Both the position numbers and the translations under genes were made by a program. This document shows positions 1-10,124 of a DNA stretch of 64,000 bases, one piece after another. The notes under the pieces were generated by a model. That model worked only from the letters and a program-made list of their open reading frames with translations. It was not told the DNA's origin and made no database searches. Within the stretch, counting starts at the first letter, position 1. Every line of letters begins with the position of its first letter. The DNA is from Dictyophora rubrovolvata (lineage: Eukaryota; Basidiomycota; Agaricomycetes; Phallales; Phallaceae), in contig CP114123.1 of assembly GCA_029959195.1 (NCBI GenBank), forward strand, positions 186,001 through 250,000, in the 5' to 3' direction.

Positions 1-3000
1 AAAACGTCCATGTTGATGGCTCTTCTCGGTTAGAATTTGATTATATTTATTATCGTTTGCGCGGTTGAGTACTGAACGCACTATGATTAGGCGAGATGCA
101 TTTTATGCCTTATTCACCTAACTCGTGGTTTAATCTTCCCCGCGCTGGTGGCGTTGCGTATGCTGCACAAGAATCGTGGGTGCTTAATGATACGATTAAG
201 GTATGTACACGTTTTTCGGCACACTACTTATTTCAACATGTTCGTATATAGGACAATATCGTATTCGGTGCCGCTTTTGATGAGGAGCGATATAAGAAAG
301 GTATAGATTTTGTGCAACTTTTAGCAGTGTATCCCGCTCTTATCATAATCATTCCACTCTCTAGTTATTCATCAATGTGGTCTAACGCGTGATCTTTCAT
401 TATTCGATGCTGGTGATTTGACTGAAGTTGGGGAGAAGGGATTAACTCTGAGGTAATGACGTCCCCGCCTTTCCTTCCGTTTGTTTCAATATTCATTATG
501 ATCAACAGCGGTGGACAGAAGGTAGGGATAGAATTGTGCAAAGAAAAGCTTTACTTAAAGTGATTTTCACTTATCAGGCCCGCGTCACTCTAGGTATGCT
601 TCAAGTTTTTGTGTTCATAATTGGATTATTATTAATCATTTGCTACCCGCCAGCCCGAGCGATCTACTCAAATGCTGAAATTTTAATCTTGGACGATGTA
701 CGCGTGCTCTTTTTTCCCGCGTTTATTTATACATACGCTTTGCATAGGTCCTTAGTGCACTCGACGTTCACACGTCGAAATGGATTCTTGAGAGATGCTT
801 CTTAGGAGACTTAGTCAAAGGTAGAACACTGATTATGGTGGTATGTAATCTTTGTATATTCCTTCTCCTAGCTATGCACCATTTATCCATTTACAGACTC
901 ACAACGTCAGCATGGTCGGACCGCACGCGGACTTCGTCGTGTCCTTAGGCTCGGACGGGCGTGTTCTTGCTCAGGGATCGTTCGACGAAGTTTTGTCTCA
1001 TAGTTCCAAGCTTCGGCGAGAGGTTTCGGAGAATTTGAAAGAAGTCGAGAGGGCCGATCAGGAAGTAGATGCAGTGGATAGTCCAGATGATCCTAATAAA
1101 AGTGCTTCGGATGGAAAGCTTGTTGTTGAAGAGGAGAGCGGTATCGGGCATCTTAGTTTGGCTTCGTGTAAGTTCTTTTCCCCCTTTTTCTTGTTAAATG
1201 AGGGTTTCGATGACGAGAATATAATAATAAAAGTGAAAATGTATTTCAAGGCGTTTGGAGGAACATGGCCAGCCTTATTTTGGGTCGCATTCTGGTCGGC
1301 TACTTTCTTCGAATGCATCGTCGAGGTCTTTCAACCCTGGTTCCTTGGACAATGGGCTACAGAATATGAAACTCATCCTCCTGAAGAAGTCGATGTGCCC
1401 TAGTAAGTTTCTTGCCTAGCACTGACTAACTGTTATCTAAATATATCAGCTACCTTGGAGGATACGCCTTCCTCGTGGTGTTGATGTTACTGGTTTATGG
1501 GATAGCTCAAGTTGGACTAGCTCTCGGAACGGTGAGTTCCGCTCGGACACTTCATAAACGATTGGTAGATACTGTTTTGGGTACCACGTTGAGGTTGGTG
1601 GTGCTTTTCAACCGTCATGATATCTTTGCTAACGTTTATTCTTCTTGCAGGTGGCTGGACAAAACTCCCACATCTCGAGTCATAACGAGATGTACACAGG
1701 ATATTTCATCTCGTACGTAAGCCGTTCCCTTCTCCTCTCTAGTGTTTCTGACGACGGTGCTATATTGCTTTTGCCTACAGTTGACAGTCAAATTCCAAAT
1801 ACATTGTCAAATGTCTTTGAACTCACGGTTCTAATCATCGTGCGCTTCTTTGCCATCGTGATATTAACACCCATATTCGGTTTCATGGGTCTCGCCGTGA
1901 TGGTGATAGGATTATTTGTCGGACACCTTTATATTAAGGCGCAGTTGTCTGTCAAGCGTGAACAGGATAAGGCGAAGTCCCCTGTGATGGGACATTTCCA
2001 GAGTACGACTGAAGGAATCAGTTAGTGATGCTTTATTTATTCTCGTAGCATATTTTTCTAACGATATTAATATTAAATTGTGTAGTATCTATCCGAGCTT
2101 ATGGTGCACAGGCGAAGTTTAAGCAGGATTCGATGAGCAAGATTGATAACTATTCTCAGGCGGCTTTGATTAACTGGGATTTGAACAGGTAATTTCTATG
2201 ACACTACATGTTTAGCGTCGTTCCTATCTTTGTTTTTCTAAAGATGGATAACTATACGTGTGGATGTCTTGGGAGATATTTTCTCCAGTTGTCTTGCTGC
2301 ATATTTCGTCTATTATGCTGATAAAGTCACCGCGGCGAATTCAGGCTTCGAACTCAATCTAGCAGTCTCTTTTGGGTCTTTGGTGCTTGTCTGGGTGAGA
2401 ATGTTGAATTTGTTTGAAACTCAGGGTAAGAGTCAAATATCATATTGCCATCATTGCTAGCGCTGACAGGAACTCTCTTCTAGGTAACAGGTATAAATCG
2501 CATTGTATCCAGAGTTAGACGAATGTTTTCTGATTAGCGCTGCGATAGTATCGAACGTCTGCATCAGTATATGGTTATTGAGCAAGAAGATAAGCCTACG
2601 ACTGACGGTTTGCCCCCTGCTTATTGGCCCGCGTCTGGTAGTCTTCGTGTCGAAAATCTTTGTGCACGCTACTCTAACGTAACTCATCTATTCATGTCGC
2701 TTTGTCTGCGTCTGACACATCTTGTTAGGATGGGCCACGCGTGTTGCATGATGTTTCGTTTGAAGTGAAGAGCGGAGAGCGTGTTGGCATTGGTATGTAT
2801 GGAAGTGTTGTTGGTACGAGCCATTATTAACGAAAGCAACGCAGTTGGTCGTACAGGGAGCGGCAAAGTCAGTACTCTATTCTCGTTGATAACATTATGT
2901 TCATCTTCATATTAATTTCAGAGCTCATTAACATTGTCACTTCTTCGTTGTATTGTCACCGAAGGAAACGTGTACTACGATGGCCTTTTAACATCCGCTG

Positions 3001-3731
3001 TCAATCTCGATGCTCTACGGTCAAACGTCACGATTATTCCTCAAGTACCTGAACTTCTGAGCGGCACTTTACGTCAGAATTTAGATCCCTTCGATCAATA
3101 CGATGATATAACGTTGAACAATGCTCTACGTTCCGCTGGTCTATTTTCACTTCAAACCGAGGACGAAGAGAGCAGGATGACATTGGATAGTGCCGTTTCT
3201 CGGGGTGGGGGAAATTTGTCAGTTGGTCAGCGTCAGATTATCGCTTTAGCTCGAGCGATAGTGCGGGGAAGCAAGCTGCTCATTTTAGATGAGGCCACCT
3301 CGGCTATCGGTGAGTTTCTTTTATAACAAATTCCACTTTATTTTTGAATTAATTTGCCTCTTAGATTACAAAACCGACGCTGTCATTCAAGAATCCCTTC
3401 GACATGAGCTCAACAAGGATGTGACAGTTTTAACTGTTGCACATCGTTTACAAACTATCATGGACGCTGACAAAATTGTAAGTATTGTGTATTGTGTATC
3501 TTGAAGTATTTTTCAGGACTCATTCGCTCGAAAGATGGTCCTTGATGCAGGCCGGATTGTACGTTCAAAATCATCGTCTGTTTTGAGCCAGTAATTAACC
3601 TGTGTTTCCTCTAGGTTGAATTTGACTCTCCGAAGGAATTGTTGAAGAATTCTTCCGGATTTCTTCGCTCATTAGTAGATGAGAGTGGTGATAAAGACGC
3701 ATTGTACGCTGCTGCCGGAACATCACCATAA
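1..3731 (+). CDS. ABCC-type ABC transporter, 3' part (copy 1)
   Basis: This is the C-terminal two thirds of a full-length ABC exporter of the ABCC (MRP/Ybt1-like) subfamily, an ATP-driven membrane pump; the substrate cannot be read from sequence. The window opens in frame at the lysine of the NBD1 Walker A motif. First exons: 1-28, 91-200, 252-300, 365-452, then two microexons, 509-521 (13 nt) and 578-593 (16 nt), which together encode the ABC signature SGGQKARVTLA. NBD1 Walker B (ILILDDVLSALD) follows, then a charged linker, transmembrane domain 2 (about 1240-2460) and NBD2 with GRTGSGK, signature LSVGQRQIIALARAI, Walker B LLILDEATSA and H-loop TVAHRL. The stop is at 3729-3731 after DKDALYAAAGTSP. 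Frames remain open across splice sites, so the visible part looks functional. It is closest to the inverted copy at 37013-43400; the 66 residues at 2571-2768 are identical in both. Confidence 0.9.
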
Positions 3732-4259
3732 CCTCCGGATCAAGCTGGAATTGGCTGGAGGACACTCCCAGAACACTGATATGATCTTGTGTACAGTTTG
3801 GATACGAATTGACCTTTTTATTCATACCTATTCATTCTCATATTTGTTTATAAACCAAACAACTGAGATTGGACTGTCAAACGTGATGAAAAGACAATTA
3901 GTCTGAAGCTTAATCAAAAGTTACGTTTTAGCCATCCATTGAAATTTTCCCTTGAATTTCAATCTGCGAACTCAAATTCTTCTATAACCATGCTATCTAC
4001 CAGGTCCGAGGTCCTGACTTTCAATTTAAAGCGACTGGATATTCGATCTGAGTATCGACCAAATTGACCGATTTTATCCATTGACCAAAGGAGGTTTCTA
4101 GAGACCTCTTATAGCACTTCAGGTATCACGTCCATGAATGATTTTTTCATCAAAGCCTTTATTATTTACGAACGCAGTGACAACTTTTGTGAGCTCATGA
4201 TGCGTGCACCATCCAGTTTCCAGTTTCAAGAAAGGAGTTACATTGGCAAAGATCTAGTG

Positions 4260-4700
4260 TTAGATCTCGCATGGAATAGATAAAACAACTTTAATTCAAA
4301 TTGCCACCAGGAACAAGAGATCAAGAAAATTCGACCGTGATGATCGATTAACAACTGCGGATATGCGAAAGGATTTTTCATTGTTTTTTTGAGTATTATG
4401 TGAAAATGAAATCAGAAAACAGCTCAAAACATGGTTATCGAACTTGTCAAGAAGTATTCAGAAGAGGATATGTTCAGGAGTGGAGAGCATCTCAAGCTGT
4501 GTTGATAGAGTATGCCCCAATTTCGTGATCTTTCTCGAATATCCAGTCGGTGCTGTCTCGAAATACCTTTAAATCCTTAGTCGAAAATGGTGTTCTAGTC
4601 TCGATATCACCCCTTAAAAGAACCGTTTCCTGGTAGTCAGAAACTACCTATGCTTGTAAGATAGGTGTAAACTGGGCGGTGAGACTGGATCCCTGTCTTT
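4260..4700 (-). pseudogene. Relic of the unknown 58.7/62.8-kb family, 3' end
   Basis: On the minus strand this stretch matches the last exon and 3' flank of the genes at 58710-59825 and 62791-63872. It carries the same blocks, for example QFTPILQA, QETVLLRGDIETR and DSTDWIFEKD, ending in a stop near 4477-4479. Similarity to the 58.7-kb gene continues into the 3' flank (shared bases around 4415-4450). The coding part has an in-frame stop where the relatives read YVV, and nothing of the upstream exons is visible beyond about 4700. I read it as a truncated, dead copy. Confidence 0.7.
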
Positions 4701-4829
4701 GGAAGGGTTTAACCGACGGTTGTTTACTTTCCAATATTACAAATTAAGATTGGAGGCAGTCAAGTTTCATTATTTTTTGGTCTCTATGAAGGCTTTTATC
4801 TATTCATTTCAAATACTATTCATCAGCGC

Positions 4830-4940
4830 AAGAGCGCAATGAAAGAGCTGCTGCCGAAGCGTCACCATCTTGAGCAAACTTTGGGAATCGATGTATTCAT
4901 TTATATCTATTTATTTACTTTCATATTTGTTAATAAATAT
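4830..4940 (+). pseudogene. Relic of an ABC transporter 3' end
   Basis: The stretch around 4840-4870 (GCTGCTGCCGAAGCGTCACC and the following TCTTGAG) matches the last codons and stop of the 37-kb ABC transporter gene, which ends GCTGCTGCCGGAGCGTCACC then TCCTGA. The AT-rich 3' flank with a TATTTGTTAATAAAT-like stretch also matches. The rest of the gene is absent, so this is only a tail fragment, beside the other relic at 4260-4700. Confidence 0.55.
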
Positions 4941-5155
4941 AGAGGTTTTTAAAAATCATATGGGGAAAACTAAGATTGCCTTCGTGTTTTTGACTGTTAA
5001 AACGATTCAAACGACACAGGGAGAAGCAGCCGTTTACTGGAGGATAATCTTCATGACATCATTTATAACATCGAAAGCAATGCGAACGCTAGCCAGACCA
5101 ATAATAACTTCGTCAGTGCCAGAGTCGCAAACATTACAGCTGCGTTGACCACTGT

Positions 5156-6853
5156 TTAGTAGCCCGGGACAATTGAAACAAGAATAGCACTGCAGTTGTT
5201 CAACTGCAGAACAGACTCGACGCCGTTTTCCATTTTGGGGCAACGGACAGATATTTGTAACGGACATCCCGCATCCCGTCGGCGGTCGCAACATGCACGG
5301 ACCAGGGAGGCATGCGTCTTGTTGAATCGGTTTTCTGACAGCTCCACTGTTAATTCGCGTAGGAGGGGGCAGAGTAGCTCTGGAGTGGTGGGTATCGTTG
5401 AGGAATCGGAATTATAGGGTATACTTTCAGAGCCCTGTGGTAATAAAATCGAATCGGAATCTTGCATATGATTCATATTGTAGTCCAAAGCCTCGTACTG
5501 GTCTAGGTTCGGTGTTAAGGCCGATAAGCACAAAACGCACGGTTCGATTTCCTCAAAGTCTATCGAATACTTTTGTTTGATAGATAGGAAAGTTAAATTC
5601 GGTAACGACGCGAAAATCATTGGAAGTGTTGTGTTTTCCAAAGTGCCTTCGACTTCGATGTCCAGGCGAGTGATAAGAGATGTACTGATAGACTGCATCA
5701 TCGGGTCCCAGAGAGACAACAGCTCCGCTGTGTCCTGATGCGAATACACGAGTGAATTGTCATTGAATTGATTGATATAGTGTTGGTCACGATTTTCCTG
5801 AAAGGACACGTAGATAAAGTCGGCATCGGTAAACGTGATATGGAGGGACGTGAAGTGCGCTTTGAATAGTAGTTGGGATAATAGTGGCGAGTCCGCAGTA
5901 AAGTCGAGTTGATATTGAAGATCAAAATGCCATTTAAAATTCGAGGGAAGGACTACGCGTTCCAAAATCAAAGGTAGCAAATCGACAGCGGTGTTCACCT
6001 CGAGAACGAGCCTTTTCAAGTGTGGCAAATTGATTTGGTGGTCAGAGGTGGAAGAGTCGGAAGATGGCCATACAAGCAAGTCCCAAGCGGCATACAGGCA
6101 GAACAGTTTGAGACATGGCGACAAAGCGAGAAGATCGAGGAAACGGCCGAAATTGAGGGTTGAAGAGTAGGAAAGAGTAAGGTAAAGCTCCGAAAGATCA
6201 CGGAATAGAGGGCAACTCAACTCCCGAAAATCTTTGGAAAGTTTGTGGCGTAAGCGTTTAAGGTTGGGAGCATCTTTCGAGAAAAGCGTGTCCAGAAATG
6301 TGTCTTCGAGACGGAGGCCGGGATTATTATACCAAAAGCGGAACGTTTGTAGTTCGGGCGCGGGTTGACGAAGACTTAGCAAAACCTGTCGGATTAATCC
6401 TTGCAGACGATCTCGAGAGTTGGACGAAGAACTCGGCACATTGTAAGCATTAACATCTACCTCTACCTGCAGTAGTTTGAATCGATGAATTTGCGAAAAA
6501 AGAGAGAAAAGCATGCTTGATGTATTGTCGTAATCCACTCGGAGGTGCCGGTGACTCCTCAAAACGAGGATTACATTCAGCAAGGCAGAATCAGATCGTC
6601 GAAGTAATCCCAGTATTCCGCTTGGTTTTATTTGTGGAATTACAAGCAATGACCACATTGATGGATCTGACAAAAGATCGTATCTCCATGAGCGACAAAC
6701 ATGTGACGCGATTATGGGAGGCGAGACAAGTTGTAGATCTAATTCGACATCATCAATTTCGAGCGCCCGCGGAATATACTTGTAGGTGTAGACCATTATT
6801 TGACGAAAAATCTCGTAAGGAAGACGAGTGGATACAGGAGAATTTAGTTCCAT
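5156..6853 (-). CDS. F-box protein, single exon, 565 aa
   Basis: An uninterrupted 565-codon frame, unusual here because almost every other gene is split by introns. Residues about 8-70 form an F-box: LPYEIFRQIMVYTY, then a charged insert, then ASHVCRSWRYDLLSDPSMWS, the typical pattern in Agaricomycete F-box proteins. F-box proteins bridge Skp1-Cullin1 ubiquitin ligases to substrates; this role is inferred from family. The remaining residues contain leucine-rich stretches (LRRLRHKL-like and PHLKRLVLEV-like segments) suggesting degenerate leucine-rich repeats for substrate binding, but no regular repeat is clear. The start is the first ATG and lies 36 bases downstream of a TATAAAAG on the same strand. 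The stop TAA is at 5156-5158. No damage is visible. Confidence 0.85.
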   Translation of the reverse strand: MELNSPVSTRLPYEIFRQIMVYTYKYIPRALEIDDVELDLQLVSPPIIASHVCRSWRYDLLSDPSMWSLLVIPQIKPSGILGLLRRSDSALLNVILVLRSHRHLRVDYDNTSSMLFSLFSQIHRFKLLQVEVDVNAYNVPSSSSNSRDRLQGLIRQVLLSLRQPAPELQTFRFWYNNPGLRLEDTFLDTLFSKDAPNLKRLRHKLSKDFRELSCPLFRDLSELYLTLSYSSTLNFGRFLDLLALSPCLKLFCLYAAWDLLVWPSSDSSTSDHQINLPHLKRLVLEVNTAVDLLPLILERVVLPSNFKWHFDLQYQLDFTADSPLLSQLLFKAHFTSLHITFTDADFIYVSFQENRDQHYINQFNDNSLVYSHQDTAELLSLWDPMMQSISTSLITRLDIEVEGTLENTTLPMIFASLPNLTFLSIKQKYSIDFEEIEPCVLCLSALTPNLDQYEALDYNMNHMQDSDSILLPQGSESIPYNSDSSTIPTTPELLCPLLRELTVELSENRFNKTHASLVRACCDRRRDAGCPLQISVRCPKMENGVESVLQLNNCSAILVSIVPGY

Positions 6854-6888
6854 TGTAAGATGGATGAAAGGGAAGAAACGGGCTCCTG

Positions 6889-6896
6889 CTTTTATA
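6889..6896 (-). promoter_or_regulatory. TATA box of the F-box gene
   Basis: The minus strand reads TATAAAAG 36 bases upstream of the F-box ATG (6853), a canonical TATA box. It implies a very short 5' leader. Confidence 0.6.
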
Positions 6897-8671
6897 GACC
6901 GCGTACTTTAACTGCGTGACGCTGACACATGTCTCGACCGAGGCCCGAGGGTCACCGGCGCTCTCTCGTTTACCCTACTGATGGCGACAACGTCCATGCC
7001 CTTTCCTCTCACTATAATCGCGCTTGAGCAAACTAATTCTAATTAAACCGTAAAGGTCTTTTTCACTGTGTCAACATTCTCCCACAGAATTCACTTTATG
7101 ACATGAAAAACTTCATATATCAATCATCACTCAACTTGTGCCATCAATTGACTGTTGAGACGATCCTGCGTGAAACTGAGGTTAAACGGTGACTGCCCAA
7201 TCTTAGTTTACCAAAGCTAAGATCGTTTGTATTAATAGGGCAAGTAAAAATGGAGTTGAACGTCTTGAATAGCCATACATCTGCCACCGACGAGGAAATG
7301 ATCTCTCACATACTATCCAGATGCTGCAACATCATCTAGCATAAGTCTTTAAAGTCCGATAATATCGCGTCTGAAATTGAGATCTTTTCTTTTCAATGAT
7401 GGCGATGCTTCAAAATAATCACACTGCATGATACATAATGGTTCCGTTCCCAACGATATTTAAGATCTCAGGTTCTGAAGGTCTTCGTGGCTGTCAAGTT
7501 CGAAAATATGAACAGCACAAACATTAATGCAGCTGCTGCGGTCATGAACGTCAATGTCCAGGAAGCCGTTTTCGAGTACGTGTTTCTTCTTTTCTATGCC
7601 CAGTAGCGGACACGTCGCATCAGCCTGAAATATCAGTCAGGTCAATAGCTTTGCACTGACCAGTTCTTTAAATAAGTAAGCAGTTTAAACTTGGCGTGAA
7701 GAACGGTAACTCCACGATAAAGCATGAACTCCAGCACTACTTTTATACGACACGTTGCTGAGCCTTTCGCAAGAAATGGAAACCATATGGTTGAACTGGA
7801 AGTCGTTTAGCTTACCCGCGTTACTTTACCTCTTGACAAGATATCCCACCTTTATTTGGCAAGTACTTCTTTTCTCGATGGGCACTGGGACAGTCACAGT
7901 GAGTCAGGTCTGAAAATATATTCAATATCCTCATTTTTTAAAGTTGAGGAGGTAAGATCTTGTAGTCCTTAATATTTCGTGGAAATTGGACTCGACCACA
8001 ATCAAGTTGTAATAGGCTCGCGACTGCAGCAAATACTATGTCTATTTTGTGGCACACTGGTGTCAAAGGTCTTTATTCGTTCATAAAATTAAAGTGAAAG
8101 GCACTGAATGATGGTTACTTCAGGCATATTGGTCACTTGGGCGTATTCCTTGTGTCGAGGTGGTCGAATCTTAACCAAAATCTTAATTTTTGGTTTTTTT
8201 CGGTGTTGGTTTTGAACGTGCTCTGTACGAATCTGGATCGTGTCATAAAAACAAATATCTCACACTTTCCACAGTGGTAATAGCACTCTGTGGGTGTCTA
8301 GGAAGGTCAGAAAATGATCGATACTCAGTACTTGCTTATAACTAATCTATTCAACATTACAAATTCTAGAACAAATAACAGTATGTTTTCGTCTTTGAAC
8401 ACTTGGCTCATTGTATAAACCACACATTTCAGTTGGGGTGTTCATCCTCGAGTTGCTCATGAATATTATCACCATTTTTACAGATGTTCTTATATTCTTC
8501 ATTCGTATGTGGAAGATTCGAAATATGTGGAAGTTGAGACATGAAATTGGATTTCAAAGCTATAGTGGTCTTATTGTCGTATTTCTTGTACAAAGTTTAA
8601 TTTCAGTTATCTCTTGGTGAGCACTCGTAAGCAACACTTTAGCCATATGCAGGTAGGCACTCGGTTTTTCA
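6897..8671. other. Intergenic, probably decayed coding sequence
   Basis: No gene can be supported. Two weak coding-like pieces exist. A plus-strand frame at 8411-8620 has hydrophobic stretches (FILELLMNIITIFTDVLIFF, then MWKLRHEIGF, then LIVVFLVQSLISVIS) like the membrane segments of fungal multi-helix proteins. A minus-strand piece around 7469-7620 could be a terminal exon with one hydrophobic helix. Neither joins to neighbouring exons in a convincing frame, so both are best seen as relics. Confidence 0.4.
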
Positions 8672-8996
8672 TGTTGAGAATGAATTCATTATGGCTTCTT
8701 GTTGAGTTACAGTCACAGTGTATATAGTTACATACGCGCACCGCGCCTATTTCCTCACTCGTGTTGAGTACACATAGTGAGGTACATTCCTTTTATAGTT
8801 TAGTTTCTCTTTCTATTATTAATTACTGTACCTAGCAGTATTCTTTAGGTATGCTAATATTATATCACTCATGTTGAGTACACGTAGTGAGCAATATTCT
8901 TTACTTCTTGAAGCTGTATCGCTGTCTTAGCTGCAACAGTCGAGACCCAAGTAAGTGGTGAAGCAGTGAAGAGGTCAGACCTATATTTACCCATCA
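8672..8996. mobile_element. Probable solo LTR of an LTR retrotransposon (fossil)
   Basis: A 325-bp stretch starting TGTTGAG and ending CCCATCA, with the TG..CA ends expected of an LTR. It is flanked on both sides by the same six bases, TTTTCA (8666-8671 and 8997-9002), which fits a target-site duplication. No gag, pol or second LTR lies nearby, so it would be a solo LTR left by LTR-LTR recombination. The family is uncertain; the TGTTGAG start resembles Copia-type LTRs. It contains two copies of an internal near-palindrome, listed separately. Confidence 0.5.
8755..8890. repeat. Two copies of a 26-bp near-palindrome inside the LTR
   Basis: 8755-8780 and 8865-8890 share 24 of 26 bases. Each reads TCACTC, then GTGTTGAGTACAC or its one-base variant, then AGTGA, so outer TCACT/AGTGA and inner GTGT/ACAC arms pair with each other. 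The copies are 110 bp apart. Duplicated palindromes in an LTR are often transcription-factor sites; that role is inference. Confidence 0.55.
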
Positions 8997-9659
8997 TTTT
9001 CATCTAGTTGACTCTGAATGTAGGTACTTTTCCGTCTAAATTACATATATATACCTCATGCAACCTGAACTAACTGATTTATGTAGTTCAATTTCTTTTA
9101 CACTGCTGTGCAAATAGTGGCCGTTTTTCAAAACACGTGAGATTATCTTTGTCAAAAATTTTTGATCTCCCCCTAACTCTATTTTATCTTAACTTTCTGG
9201 CCGAAAGCCTGCAAGCCATTCTAGTGGCTAACTTCACATTATACCTTCGGTATCGTAATTCTGCTAGAATCGAAGCTAGTGGCATATCTTTATCAACACT
9301 TCACCTCCAAAGTATACTCCAACATGTACATCAGTCATTTTGTCTGGAACTTGCCATGCCAGAGGAGATAATTGAAGTGAGTGACAGAGGCAGCGATTAC
9401 TATGAGATTGATCTGGTGGCTATCAAAGACAATGTTCAGCCTGGAACACTTCCATTTGAATTGCAGAGGTTTTGCGTCTCACTTTGCAAATCGCGAACGG
9501 GATGTCCTATTGTAGATCCCTTAAAGTGTTGGAGTTTACGATGCGGTCACGGTACTAGGTAGATTAGAACTTATATATTACATAACGCGCTGTACATAGT
9601 ATCCTGAGGCGCCGGCCAAAAGACTCCGTCTTTTGACCGAAGCTCCTCAGTGCTTCATT
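8997..9659. other. No supportable gene
   Basis: A 141-codon plus-strand frame lies at 9137-9562 but has no recognisable motif, paralogue in the window or clear splice context. I do not call it a gene. Confidence 0.4.
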
Positions 9660-9850
9660 CAACATAAAGGCCATATTTATAAACCATTTGCTCACCGGGA
9701 AAGTCGATAAAAACCTGGATGAGATTGTCTCATATCTGAAATTAGAATTGACTTTTCAAGAATTAAATTTTATACTATGATCCTTTACAGGTAAATTGAA
9801 ATAGATAGATAGCGGACAATTAGAAAAACACCTTTGGTGGTGGATGACGG
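9660..9850 (-). pseudogene. DUF6533 gene fragment (part of exons 4-5)
   Basis: This stretch is a diverged duplicate of 11040-11225 in DUF6533 copy A. It matches the end of exon 4 (minus-strand codons for the block ending SIYL), the following intron and the start of exon 5. Shared runs include GATAGATAGCGGAC and AAAAACACCTTTG. Nothing else of the gene is present, so it is a truncated remnant at the 3' edge of the array. Confidence 0.75.
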
Positions 9851-10124
9851 GTGAATATTTTATACCCGAAACTTATCTTAGTATATACTCAGTGTCAGGC
9901 CGTGGAGAGTTCCACACTCCTTCAAAAAGGGGGGGGCGTAATTACATTTTCTCCCGGTGGTCATTGAATTTCGGAAAGCATAATATTTCACTATAAGGTC
10001 TAAATAATTCAGATCCATAAAAAAACGAGTCAAGATTAAAACGCATTGCGGCATTGGAAATTTGAATATACGTCTACCATACATATCAAGTTATTATTGT
10101 ACATCAACGGATTCTCGGATGAGC

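Larger units (their letters stand above)
3732..5155. other. Intergenic, relic-bearing
   Basis: Between the ABC transporter and the F-box gene I see only the two relics listed separately (4260-4700 and 4830-4940). The rest is AT-rich and without supportable coding sequence. Confidence 0.6.

Noticed and set aside
5196-6858. Plus-strand frames opposite the F-box gene
   Set aside because: They are antisense shadows of the 565-codon F-box frame.
8700-8938. Alternative LTR limits with TGTTG..CAACA ends
   Set aside because: The termini pair nicely but the flanking bases do not repeat, whereas 8672-8996 has matching TTTTCA flanks.
9137-9562. 141-codon plus-strand frame
   Set aside because: No motif, no paralogue, no splice context; sits in decayed sequence.
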